Source: Winogradskyella sp. (GTDB lineage: Bacteria; Bacteroidota; Bacteroidia; Flavobacteriales; Flavobacteriaceae). Taken from it: DNA of 64,000 nucleotides. A model generated the notes under the pieces. It saw nothing but the letters and a program-made list of their open reading frames with translations, was not told the origin of the DNA and searched no databases. This document shows, one piece after another, positions 19,051-26,479 of this stretch (position 1 is its first letter; each line of letters opens with the position of its first letter). The stretch covers positions 62,001 through 126,000 of the forward strand of contig JAOEWO010000001.1 of assembly GCA_028383925.1 (NCBI GenBank). The letters are read 5' to 3'. Both the position numbers and the translations under genes were made by a program.

Positions 19051-20221
19051 TTTGTTTAGTGTTTCGATTTTTGTTTCTACTTTTATTACGATTGCTCTTA
19101 TTGGTTTTACGTTTGTTATTTGATTTTGGACTATCAAAGCGTGTTAAACTATCTTGACCTACAACGTTTTCAAACTCATTTTTAGTATCTTGTATATGCT
19201 CAACCGCATACTCTTCTAGGCTGGCTACCTTTTCTCTTTTCTTGTTCTTATCTATAATTTCGTTGGCTTGGTCTGTAGTAATGATGTGCCAATTCATCCA
19301 TTCACCCTCGTAAGCGTACCACATTAAGCCTTTAAAAATATCGGTCTTCTGGCATACTGCATTTCCTTTTTCGGTGTACAGCTTTGTGTCTGACTTTGGA
19401 AATGCCTTTAAGGCATCTAAATACGAATCGAGTTCATAATTAAGACAACATTTTAACTTACCACATTGGCCTGCAAGTTTTAATGGGTTTAAGGATAATT
19501 GTTGGTAGCGTGCTGCAGAAGTACTCACTGATCTAAAATCGGTTAACCATGTAGAGCAACACAATTCTCTACCACAAGAGCCAATACCACCAAGTCTAGC
19601 CGCTTCTTGTCTAAAGCCAACCTGCTTCATCTCAATACGGGTTCTAAATTCTCTAGCAAAAACTTTAATTAGCTCTCTAAAGTCTACACGCTCTTCGGCT
19701 GTATAATAAAAAGTTGCTTTGCTACCGTCACCTTGATATTCTATATCTGAAATTTTCATTTTCAGCTTTAAATCAATAGCAAATTGACGTGCTTTTACCT
19801 TCATTGGCTCTTCTTTATCTCTAGAAGCTGACCAAATATCTATATCTTTTTGAGATGCTTTGCGGTAAATTTTTAGAACATTTTCAGCATCGTCTAGGTT
19901 TACTTTTTTTCGCTTCATTTGAACGCGAACTAGCTCACCCGTTAGTGTAACCATACCAATATCGTGACCCGATTTTGTTTGGGTAGCAACAATATCTCCA
20001 ATGCTTAATGTAAGATTTTCTGTGTTTTTATAATAATGTTTTCTGCCATTTTTAAAACGAACTTCAACACCAATAAAGGGTTCTTGTCCGTTAGGAAGCG
20101 ACATGTTAGCTAACCAATCAAAAACAGTAAGTTTATTGCAGCTATCTGTGCCACATGTACCATTGTTTTTACATCCTTTTGGTTGACCGTCTTCACCAGT
20201 TGCGCAACTGTTACAAGCCAT
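19034..20221 (-). CDS. ricT: RicT/YaaT-like PSP1-domain protein
   Basis: The 395-residue protein begins with a Cys-rich segment (MACNSCATGEDG, then more Cys to residue 28). A PSP1 C-terminal domain follows, with a family Cys cluster GSCGRELCCSTWLTD and then GQCGKLKCCLNYEL. In Bacillus, RicT forms a complex with RicA and RicF that carries [4Fe-4S] clusters and acts on RNA maturation and stability. The extra N-terminal cysteines here could bind metal too. The last 40 residues are a Lys/Asn/Arg-rich low-complexity tail that might bind RNA. No ricA or ricF homologue is nearby. It is the first gene of the gldH-mrcA transcription unit. The function in Bacteroidota is inferred. Confidence 0.85.
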   Translation of the reverse strand: MACNSCATGEDGQPKGCKNNGTCGTDSCNKLTVFDWLANMSLPNGQEPFIGVEVRFKNGRKHYYKNTENLTLSIGDIVATQTKSGHDIGMVTLTGELVRVQMKRKKVNLDDAENVLKIYRKASQKDIDIWSASRDKEEPMKVKARQFAIDLKLKMKISDIEYQGDGSKATFYYTAEERVDFRELIKVFAREFRTRIEMKQVGFRQEAARLGGIGSCGRELCCSTWLTDFRSVSTSAARYQQLSLNPLKLAGQCGKLKCCLNYELDSYLDALKAFPKSDTKLYTEKGNAVCQKTDIFKGLMWYAYEGEWMNWHIITTDQANEIIDKNKKREKVASLEEYAVEHIQDTKNEFENVVGQDSLTRFDSPKSNNKRKTNKSNRNKSRNKNRNTKQNAKKN

Positions 20222-20454
20222 AAAAGTTTTATATATTTAGTCTAGATTATAAAAATCTAGATATAGGATTCGTAAATAATTTAAAAAGTAAAGATAAAAC
20301 TATTTATGAACTTCTGTAAGGATAAGAAATTTAAGATTTAAAATAGAGATATCTAAAAAAACAAAAGGCCCCTTATTTTTAATAAATAATCGTTTATATT
20401 ACACATTTTTAAGCTCTTAGATCCGCTAAAAACAAACATAAAAGGTTCTGTTAT

Positions 20455-21519
20455 TTACTTTTTAAGCGTTTCAAATATATTTCTTAAATCTTTTTTATAA
20501 GGGAGATGATCTGCTCTTCCTTTTTTAAATATATCGTTACTATTGCCTTGTCCTTTTCGCAGTGCTTTTTGTTCTTCAAAAGGCAATCTGTTAATTTCCA
20601 TACAATTTGTAGAACAGCAATTTTCCATTTTTTCTTTACAAGTTTTACATTGAATAAACAATAAGTGACACGCTTCGTTAGCACAATTGGTATGCATATC
20701 TGCTGCACTACCACATTGGTGACAATTAGAAATAACATCATCAGAGATGCGCTCAGAACGGCGTTCATCGAACACAAAATTTTTGCCTATAAATTTATTC
20801 TCTAAACCATCTGCTTCAATTTGTCTTACGTAGTTTATAATACCACCTTCAAGCTGAAACACATTTTTAAAACCTTTGTGTTTATAATAAGCGCTGGCTT
20901 TTTCACATCTTATACCACCAGTACAATACATTACTAGTTTCTTATCTTCTTTGTGCTCTTTTAAATCTTCTTCTATTAAATCTAAAGATTCTCTAAACGT
21001 ATCTACATCTGGTGTAATTGCATTTTTAAAATGACCAATTTCACTTTCGTAATGATTTCTCATATCTACCAAAACAGTATTTGGATCTTCAATAAGCTCA
21101 TTAAATTTTTCTGCATTGACGTGTACACCTTTATTAGTAACATCAAAAGTTGTATCGTTAAGACCATCGGCAACAATTTTGTTACGCACTTTAACCTTAA
21201 GTTTTAAAAAGGCAAAATTATTATGCTCAATGGCTATGTTTAATCTTACATTTTCTAAAAATATAATGGTGTCTAAATGGTTTTTAAAAGATTCAAAATT
21301 TTCTGCTGGTACAGAAAGTTGTGCATTAATACCTTCGTTGGCTACATAAATTCTACCCAAAACCTCTAGTTGGTCCCATGCTAAGAATAAATGGTTTCTA
21401 AAAATTTCGGTATTGCCAATTTTGGCGTACGTATAGAAAGAGATTGTGAGGCGCTCTTTACCAGCTTGCTCAATAAGTTCTGCTCTTTCTTTAGCACTTA
21501 AGTTATTGTACAGTTGCAT
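20455..21519 (-). CDS. trhO: tRNA uridine(34) hydroxylase TrhO (rhodanese family)
   Basis: The 354-residue protein has an N-terminal acylphosphatase-like domain and a rhodanese domain (about 135-235). The active loop YCTGGIRCEKA carries Cys199 and Cys205. A C-terminal Cys-rich module has several CxxC pairs (HQCGS, CKTCKEK). TrhO (YceA) introduces ho5U at the wobble uridine of tRNAs using oxygen, in the cytoplasm. The Cys-rich tail is usual in this subfamily and likely binds zinc. The gene has its own promoter-like box at 21559-21566, beyond a strong terminator, so it is likely insulated from transcription starting near recA. Confidence 0.9.
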   Translation of the reverse strand: MQLYNNLSAKERAELIEQAGKERLTISFYTYAKIGNTEIFRNHLFLAWDQLEVLGRIYVANEGINAQLSVPAENFESFKNHLDTIIFLENVRLNIAIEHNNFAFLKLKVKVRNKIVADGLNDTTFDVTNKGVHVNAEKFNELIEDPNTVLVDMRNHYESEIGHFKNAITPDVDTFRESLDLIEEDLKEHKEDKKLVMYCTGGIRCEKASAYYKHKGFKNVFQLEGGIINYVRQIEADGLENKFIGKNFVFDERRSERISDDVISNCHQCGSAADMHTNCANEACHLLFIQCKTCKEKMENCCSTNCMEINRLPFEEQKALRKGQGNSNDIFKKGRADHLPYKKDLRNIFETLKK

Positions 21520-21558
21520 GCTATACTAATTTTAAGATTAAAGATTTTTTTTGAGTTA

Positions 21559-21566
21559 CAAAGGTA
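21559..21566 (-). promoter_or_regulatory. -7 box for trhO
   Basis: TACCTTTG on the minus strand matches the flavobacterial TAnnTTTG element and lies 40 bp before the trhO ATG. I see no good TTG at the usual upstream distance. Its position is downstream of the terminator at 21590-21622, which implies that trhO starts its own message. Confidence 0.55.
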
Positions 21567-21589
21567 TTATTTTTAATGAACTGACATAA

Positions 21590-21622
21590 AAAAAGCACTT
21601 TGAGGTTATCAAAGTGCTTTTT
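21590..21622 (-). terminator. strong intrinsic terminator of an unassigned transcript
   Basis: Perfect 14-bp arms (21590-21603 / 21609-21622, AAAAAGCACTTTGA) flank a 5-nt loop. On the minus strand the hairpin ends in seven T residues. It sits between the divergent trhO and recA genes, where no annotated gene needs a terminator. This implies a short transcript coming from the recA side. Confidence 0.85.
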
Positions 21623-21779
21623 ACTTACTAACTTAACTAAAACTAAATTTTTAAGTTAAACCTTAAAAGGATTTTCAACCACCACAAAAGCAGTGGTTGA
21701 TTCTCCTAGTGTTTTTAACTAATTTAAAGACTTATCTCATCTTTTAAAAAAGGTTTTAATAGCAGTTCTTTCCTTTTTC
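21590..21779 (-). ncRNA. candidate ECF-sigma-dependent small RNA
   Basis: The segment starts about 7 nt after an ECF-type promoter (21786-21812, minus strand) and ends at the terminator. Three stem-loops can be drawn: 21675-21682 with 21693-21700 (TCAACCAC / GTGGTTGA), 21630-21636 with 21651-21657 (AACTTAA / TTAAGTT), and the terminator. The only reading frame with an ATG is 14 codons long (21737-21781) and overlaps the expected start site. I do not recognise a known RNA family; the flavobacterial 6S class should be tested. Existence of the transcript is inferred from promoter plus terminator. Confidence 0.5.
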
Positions 21780-21785
21780 ATTTAG

Positions 21786-21812
21786 TAGATGTGAAAAGTG
21801 TAAAATGGTTGC
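21786..21812 (-). promoter_or_regulatory. ECF-sigma-type promoter copy 2 (towards small RNA)
   Basis: On the minus strand this reads GCAACC, 15 nt, CATCTA. The same hexamers and the same spacer length occur at 22935-22961 before the ECF operon. The flanks are also shared: GAC before the first hexamer, TTTTA early in the spacer, and GTGAAA/ATGAAA after the second. A -35 with an AAC core is typical of ECF sigma factors. It lies back to back with the recA promoter. Confidence 0.65.
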
Positions 21813-21821
21813 GTCAAAAAA

Positions 21822-21851
21822 TTGAAAAAAGTAAAATAAATGGTATTTTTG
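21822..21851 (+). promoter_or_regulatory. recA promoter (housekeeping type)
   Basis: TTG at 21822-21824 and TATTTTTG at 21844-21851, 19 nt apart, are a full match to the TTG / TAnnTTTG consensus. The recA ATG follows 29 bp later. I see no LexA box that I can name. Confidence 0.65.
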
Positions 21852-21880
21852 AAGTGAAATTAATATGAAAACTAGAAGAA

Positions 21881-22888
21881 ATGAGTAGTGAAAAAGATGC
21901 AAAATTAAAAGCCTTAAAGTTAACTTTAGATAAATTAGACAAGGCTTATGGCAAAGGTACTGTAATGAAAATGAGCGACCAGGCGGTTGTAGATGTAGAA
22001 GCTATTTCATCTGGTTCGTTAGGTTTAGACATTGCTTTAGGCGTTGGCGGTTACCCAAGAGGACGTGTTATAGAAATATATGGTCCAGAATCTTCTGGTA
22101 AAACGACATTAACGTTACACGCTATTGCAGAAGCACAAAAAGCTGGTGGAATTGCTGCGTTTATTGATGCTGAGCACGCTTTTGATCGTTTTTATGCTGA
22201 AAACCTTGGTGTAGATATTGATAATTTAATTATTTCTCAACCAGATAATGGTGAGCAAGCTTTAGAAATTGCCGATAACTTAATTAGATCTGGTGCTATA
22301 GATATTGTTGTAATAGATTCTGTTGCTGCCTTAACACCTAAGAGTGAAATTGAAGGTGAAATGGGAGATTCTAAAATGGGTTTACACGCACGTTTAATGT
22401 CTCAGGCTTTAAGAAAATTAACCGCTTCTATTAGCAAAACCAATTGTACGGTAATCTTTATTAACCAATTACGTGAAAAAATTGGAGTAATGTTTGGAAA
22501 TCCTGAAACAACCACTGGTGGTAATGCCTTAAAGTTTTATGCTTCTGTACGTTTAGATATTCGTCGTTCTACACAAATAAAAGATACAGATGGTAACGTA
22601 ATGGGTAATAAAACACGTGTAAAAGTGGTTAAAAATAAAGTGGCACCACCTTTTAGACTTGCAGAGTTTGATATTATGTACGGAGCCGGAGTTTCTAAAG
22701 TTGGTGAAGTTTTAGATTTAGCAGTTGCCCACGAGATTGTTAAAAAGAGTGGCTCTTGGTTTAGTTACGGAGAAACCAAACTAGGACAAGGTAGAGATGC
22801 TGTAAAACTATTAATAAAGGATAATCCAGATTTAATGGACGAATTAGAAGCCAAAGTAAGGGCACTAATTAACGAAGCAAAATCATAA
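21881..22888 (+). CDS. recA: Recombinase RecA
   Basis: The 335-residue protein is the ATP-dependent DNA strand-exchange protein for recombination and repair. Walker A GPESSGKT is at 68-75. The Walker B region is [12 protein letters not shown], and the L2 loop segment is [22 protein letters not shown]. Length and motifs are canonical and it is the only copy in view. A strong terminator follows directly, so it is monocistronic despite the downstream ECF operon being on the same strand. Confidence 0.98.
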   Translation: MSSEKDAKLKALKLTLDKLDKAYGKGTVMKMSDQAVVDVEAISSGSLGLDIALGVGGYPRGRVIEIYGPESSGKTTLTLHAIAEAQKAGGIAAFIDAEHAFDRFYAENLGVDIDNLIISQPDNGEQALEIADNLIRSGAIDIVVIDSVAALTPKSEIEGEMGDSKMGLHARLMSQALRKLTASISKTNCTVIFINQLREKIGVMFGNPETTTGGNALKFYASVRLDIRRSTQIKDTDGNVMGNKTRVKVVKNKVAPPFRLAEFDIMYGAGVSKVGEVLDLAVAHEIVKKSGSWFSYGETKLGQGRDAVKLLIKDNPDLMDELEAKVRALINEAKS

Positions 22889-22893
22889 AAATT

Positions 22894-22925
22894 AAAATCC
22901 TGAAAAAAAATTCAGGATTTTTTTT
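22894..22925 (+). terminator. recA terminator
   Basis: Arms AAAATCCTGAA (22894-22904) and TTCAGGATTTT (22911-22921) flank an A-only loop and are followed by a T-run to 22925. It lies 5 bp after the recA stop and separates recA from the ECF promoter that starts at 22935. Confidence 0.9.
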
Positions 22926-22934
22926 GTTTTAGAC

Positions 22935-22961
22935 GCAACCCTTTTACCTTTTTTGCATCTA
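22935..22961 (+). promoter_or_regulatory. ECF-sigma-type promoter copy 1 (autoregulatory)
   Basis: GCAACC (22935-22940), a 15-nt spacer, and CATCTA (22956-22961) lie 21 bp before the lipoprotein ATG. No TAnnTTTG box is present in this gap. The twin at 21786-21812 makes it likely to be recognised by the sigma factor encoded two genes downstream, which would make the operon self-activating. Confidence 0.65.
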
Positions 22962-22981
22962 CTAGGTGAAATTAATTATAT

Positions 22982-23431
22982 ATGAATATGAAAAAGTATG
23001 TATTGTTAGCAATTTTAAGTATTTCAATGTTTACATCTTGTAGTGTAGATGGTGACTCATCACCTAGTTTCTCGTTAGAAGTTTTACCTATTGAAAGTGT
23101 AGAAATGCCTGAGCAATTTACACATGGTGAGACACACGAAATTCTTATTACATATGTTGCGCCAAATTCTTGCTACCAATTTAATGACTTTCTTTATGAA
23201 ATTGAGGGCCACGTAAGAACCGTAGCAATTGTAAACACCGTTTATAACAACCCAGATTGTATTGCACAACCAGAAGTGGTAACTGTAAGTTTAGATTTTC
23301 CTGTAACTGGTACAGAAACTTATATATTTAAGTTTTACCAAGGTGAAGATGCTCAAGGCGTAGATCAATATTATTTAGTAGAAGTTCCTGTTATAAATAG
23401 CAGAATTGATACTGGCGATAATAGACAATAG
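22982..23431 (+). CDS. Lipoprotein of the ECF sigma operon, unknown
   Basis: The 149-residue protein has a lipoprotein signal MNMKKYVLLA with lipobox FTSC (Cys20). An ATG two codons inside (MKKY) is an equally good start. The mature domain is all-beta in appearance and acidic, with two further cysteines (in APNSCYQF and NPDC) that may form a disulfide. A GETHEI segment lies in the middle. I do not recognise a family. It is the first gene behind the ECF-type promoter, 29 bp before the sigma gene. It may be a periplasmic or surface partner of the anti-sigma, or a target induced under envelope stress. Function is inferred from context only. Confidence 0.8.
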   Translation: MNMKKYVLLAILSISMFTSCSVDGDSSPSFSLEVLPIESVEMPEQFTHGETHEILITYVAPNSCYQFNDFLYEIEGHVRTVAIVNTVYNNPDCIAQPEVVTVSLDFPVTGTETYIFKFYQGEDAQGVDQYYLVEVPVINSRIDTGDNRQ

Positions 23432-23460
23432 ACTAATTATTAATTAATTCCGAAACTAAT

Positions 23461-24006
23461 GTGAGTTTAGAACAACTCATTGAAAATTGTGTAAAACAAG
23501 ATGCTAAAGCTCAAAGCCAATTATACAAGCAATATGCAAGTAAATTATTTTCGCTTTGTCTTAAGTACTCTAAAAATTATGCAGAAGCAGAAGATAATCT
23601 GCATGACGCATTTATAACTGTATTTAGTAAAATAGATCAGTATAATAATAAAGGTTCTTTTGAAGGTTGGCTAAAACGGATAGCAATAAACACATCATTG
23701 CAACGCTACAAAGAAAATATTGGAGTTTTCGATATTATTAATGAAGGAAATATACCTGACGTAGCTGTAGATATAAATGATGAAAATTTGAGTTTAGATT
23801 TTTTGTTAAAAATCATTCAAGAATTGCCAGACCGCTATCGTTTAGTTTTTAACCTTTATGTTTTAGATGGCTACTCACATGTAGAAATAAGTGAGTTAAT
23901 TAGTATCTCAACCGGAACATCAAAATCTAATCTAGCGCGAGCACGATTGATTTTAAAAGATAAAATAGAAGTTTACAAAGCGAACCCAAATTCGCAGTAT
24001 TTATAA
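23461..24006 (+). CDS. ECF-type RNA polymerase sigma factor
   Basis: The 181-residue protein has region 2 (LYKQYASKLFSLCLKYSKN, AEDNLHDAFITVF, about 22-60) and region 4 (ELPDRYRLVFNLYVLDGYSHVEI, then SKSNLARAR, about 120-170), and lacks regions 1 and 3. That is the ECF sigma-70 plan. The start is GTG at 23461, since no ATG gives the full region 2. The stop is 2 bp before the ATG of the membrane-spanning gene, so the two are translationally coupled, as expected for a sigma/anti-sigma pair. It is likely to read the GCAACC-N15-CATCTA element upstream of its own operon. Confidence 0.92.
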   Translation: MSLEQLIENCVKQDAKAQSQLYKQYASKLFSLCLKYSKNYAEAEDNLHDAFITVFSKIDQYNNKGSFEGWLKRIAINTSLQRYKENIGVFDIINEGNIPDVAVDINDENLSLDFLLKIIQELPDRYRLVFNLYVLDGYSHVEISELISISTGTSKSNLARARLILKDKIEVYKANPNSQYL

Positions 24007-24008
24007 TA

Positions 24009-25520
24009 ATGAGTGATAATAAAAATATAGACAGACTTTTTCAAGAAAAGTTTAAAGATTTCGAAGTTGCTCCAAACGATGCCGTTTGGAATCGCATAAG
24101 CGAAAGCTTACCTAACCAGCCTAAGAAGAAGCGCAGGGTCATCGCTTTATGGTGGCAAATTGGTGGTGTAGCTGCGGCTATAGCACTTTTATTAACTGTT
24201 GGTATTTCAGTATTCAATGCTGACGAAAACCCAAACTTAAACGCACCTGTTGTAAATACAAACGGTGATGCAGAAGATAATAGCAGTACAGGTCTTAAAA
24301 AAGCACCTGAAACTAATGTTGCAGATTTTAACAAAAATGAACAAGTTGAAAAAGAAACAAGTATAACTAACGAAAAGAGCATATCTAACGAGTTAACAGC
24401 ACCTGATGCCGCTCAAGAAAATGCAGTTGCTAATAATTCTGGAACAAACAAAACTAAGACAGCTCAAAAACGTAATATTATAAATACGAACATCGAGCAT
24501 GAGCCTACAACTAAAGTAGCAGCAAATAATAATAATAATACAAACTCAGAGAATTCAGATACTACAACATTGACTTCTGAATCTAATATGAAGTCTGTAA
24601 TTAAAAATACGTTAGACAATAATACATCAGCTGTTGCAAATAATGACTCTAAAAAGAATTCGAATAAAAATAGTACTTTAGTTACTGATAATTCTGATAG
24701 TGAAGCTACAATTAAAGAGAATTCTACGAAAGAATCTATTTTAGAAGCAATAGCCCAAAATACGGATAACCCTATCACTGAAAAAGAAGAGGATAAACAA
24801 AACAGGTGGAGCATTGCGCCCAATGTTGCGCCTGTTTATTTTAGTTCATTAGGTCAAGGTTCTTCAATAGATCAACAATTTAACGAAAACGCTAAAAGCA
24901 GTGATGTAAATATGAGTTATGGTATTACAGGCACCTATGCTGTTTCTAAAAAACTAAGAATACGTGCTGGTATTAACCGTGTAGATTTAAGTCAAACCAC
25001 ATCAGATGTATTTGCCTTTACTGGAGCAGAAACAGCGTCTAGAGGGGTTGATGCTCAATTTAGTAATATTTCATTTAGTAACGGTGTACAAACCGTGTCA
25101 CTAATGAGTTCAAAAATGTTAGATAGGTCTTCAGCGCCAGAGTTATTTAATACTAAAATAGCTGGTAATGTTGATCAGCGTTTTGGTTTTATTGAGGTGC
25201 CTTTAGAATTAGAATACAGACTCGTTGATAAGAAATTTGGAGTTAATGTTATTGGAGGTTTCAGTACATTTTTTCTTAATGAAAATGAACTCTATGCAGA
25301 TATAGATGGAGTCTCTACATTAATTGGTGATGCCAATAATGTAAATGACACAAGTTTTAGTGCAAATTTTGGATTAGGCTTAGATTACAGGCTTTCTAAA
25401 CAATGGAATATCAATCTTGAGCCAACATTCAAGTACCAAATAAACACATTTAATAATACGTCTGGCGACTTTAGACCTTTCTTTATTGGTGTGTATACAG
25501 GATTAAGTTTTAAGTTTTAG
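24009..25520 (+). CDS. Anti-sigma factor with membrane helix, long linker and C-terminal beta-barrel (Dma-like)
   Basis: The 503 residues divide into four parts. First is a short cytoplasmic N-terminus (1-43) with LFQEKFKDFEVAPNDAVW, which recurs in Bacteroidota anti-sigma proteins. Second is one hydrophobic helix (about 47-69). Third is a low-complexity Asn/Thr/Lys/Glu-rich linker (about 70-262). Fourth is a beta-rich domain (about 265-503) with alternating strands, ending in GLSFKF, a terminal Phe typical of outer membrane barrels. This fits the dual membrane-spanning anti-sigma (Dma) proteins described in Bacteroides, which reach from inner to outer membrane and control vesiculation. Coupling to the ECF sigma gene supports the role. 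That the barrel truly inserts in the outer membrane is inferred. Confidence 0.8.
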   Translation: MSDNKNIDRLFQEKFKDFEVAPNDAVWNRISESLPNQPKKKRRVIALWWQIGGVAAAIALLLTVGISVFNADENPNLNAPVVNTNGDAEDNSSTGLKKAPETNVADFNKNEQVEKETSITNEKSISNELTAPDAAQENAVANNSGTNKTKTAQKRNIINTNIEHEPTTKVAANNNNNTNSENSDTTTLTSESNMKSVIKNTLDNNTSAVANNDSKKNSNKNSTLVTDNSDSEATIKENSTKESILEAIAQNTDNPITEKEEDKQNRWSIAPNVAPVYFSSLGQGSSIDQQFNENAKSSDVNMSYGITGTYAVSKKLRIRAGINRVDLSQTTSDVFAFTGAETASRGVDAQFSNISFSNGVQTVSLMSSKMLDRSSAPELFNTKIAGNVDQRFGFIEVPLELEYRLVDKKFGVNVIGGFSTFFLNENELYADIDGVSTLIGDANNVNDTSFSANFGLGLDYRLSKQWNINLEPTFKYQINTFNNTSGDFRPFFIGVYTGLSFKF

Positions 25521-25584
25521 GTAAATTTAAATTAGGTTAGATTATTGCAACCACAAATTAAGCAATGATGAATGCAATGATTAC

Positions 25585-25613
25585 AAAAGCTGCTCTTGGT
25601 TAGAGCGGCTTTT
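25585..25613. terminator. terminator between convergent ECF operon and plsC
   Basis: Twelve-base arms (AAAAGCTGCTCT / AGAGCGGCTTTT, one G-U pair) flank a 5-nt loop, with six T residues on the plus strand. It overlaps the 3' end of the plsC reading frame, which stops at 25600. Confidence 0.8.
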
Positions 25614-26358
25614 TTGTTTCTATACTATTAGTGCGGTTTAATTCTTCTAAAATTAAGGTTCTTGTTTTTGTATTTAAGGCTTTAGTATCTTCTATTGCTA
25701 AACCCTCTGTATTTATAAACTGATGTATTTTTGCTCGCATCTTGCCTGGTCCACCACTAAAAAACGTGTAAGACAATCGCTTTTTATTGTCATAAAAAGT
25801 AATAGGTACAATGGGTATTTGGTGATTAATTGCCAAACGAAATGCCCCATCTTTAAAGGTATCTAAAACAATATGCTCTTCTGGTACACCACCTTCAGGA
25901 AAAATACAAATACTTACCCCTTGTTTTAAGCGTCTTTGTGCCCTTATAAATACAGCTTGTCTGCTTTTAGCACTACTTCTATCTACCAAAATACATGTGC
26001 GTTTATAAAAGAAACCAAATAGCGGAATTTTAGACAATTCTTGTTTACCAACAAATACAAACGGATTTTTAGAAGCTACTAGCATTAGCATTATATCTGC
26101 CATAGAGGTATGGTTAGCCACAAACATGTAACTCTTATTTGGTTCTGGTTGCTGATCTTTTTTAATTGCATATCCAAAACCCATACCTATTAAAATAAAT
26201 TTAGACCAAATACGTGCTAATCTAAAAAATAACGGATACCATTTTTCTTTAGAAATTGAAATAATTAATAACGGAAACATTATAATTATTGGTATTGCTA
26301 CAAGAATATAGAACCAAATGCGGTATATAACCCAAAATGGATACTTTAATAGTGCCAT
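25600..26358 (-). CDS. plsC: 1-acyl-sn-glycerol-3-phosphate acyltransferase
   Basis: The 252-residue inner-membrane protein has hydrophobic segments at about 10-33 and 50-65. Acyltransferase motif I is NHTSMAD (His83, Asp88) and motif III is FPEGGVPEE. It should acylate lysophosphatidic acid to phosphatidic acid in phospholipid synthesis. It is divergent from trpS and ends inside the terminator shared with the ECF operon. Substrate preference is not readable; some family members instead make N-acyl amino acid lipids. Confidence 0.88.
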   Translation of the reverse strand: MALLKYPFWVIYRIWFYILVAIPIIIMFPLLIISISKEKWYPLFFRLARIWSKFILIGMGFGYAIKKDQQPEPNKSYMFVANHTSMADIMLMLVASKNPFVFVGKQELSKIPLFGFFYKRTCILVDRSSAKSRQAVFIRAQRRLKQGVSICIFPEGGVPEEHIVLDTFKDGAFRLAINHQIPIVPITFYDNKKRLSYTFFSGGPGKMRAKIHQFINTEGLAIEDTKALNTKTRTLILEELNRTNSIETKKPL

Positions 26359-26414
26359 AACATCAAAACTAAGTATTTAATTCAAATAGTCTCTAATAGT
26401 TCTTTCAAAAATTT

Positions 26415-26422
26415 ATCTTTGT
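26415..26422 (+). promoter_or_regulatory. -7 box for trpS
   Basis: TATCTTTG matches TAnnTTTG and lies about 58 bp before the trpS ATG. No clear TTG stands 19-21 nt upstream. The resulting leader would contain the palindrome at 26456-26473. Confidence 0.45.
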
Positions 26423-26455
26423 TTTTTATTTTGATTGAAGTTTAATTTAATAAGA

Positions 26456-26473
26456 TTCCTGCTTTTGCAGGAA
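26456..26473 (+). repeat. palindromic repeat family C, copy 1
   Basis: Arms TTCCTGC / GCAGGAA flank a 4-nt loop, ending 6 bp before the trpS start codon. Related copies are at 34115-34134, 35201-35220 and 35558-35577. It could fold in the trpS leader and cover the start region. Confidence 0.75.
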
Positions 26474-26479
26474 GTAAGC

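Noticed and set aside
20241-20261. Hairpin TCTAGAT / ATCTAGA before the ricT-like gene
   Set aside because: Seven-base A/T-rich palindrome with no T-run or repeat elsewhere in the window; chance is sufficient.
20484-20777. Second minus-strand frame over the end of trhO
   Set aside because: Cys/Val-rich composition and full overlap with the Cys-rich tail of TrhO mark it as a shadow.
21590-21622. Terminator assigned to trhO or recA
   Set aside because: Both genes point away from it and it lies upstream of both starts.
21640-21720. Minus-strand 20-codon peptide-like stretch ending VVVENPFKV inside the candidate small RNA
   Set aside because: It looks protein-like but has an upstream in-frame stop and no usable start codon.
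25541-25572. GCAACC at about 25549 as a third ECF-type promoter
   Set aside because: No CATCTA-like hexamer 15 nt downstream, and it lies before a terminator rather than a gene.
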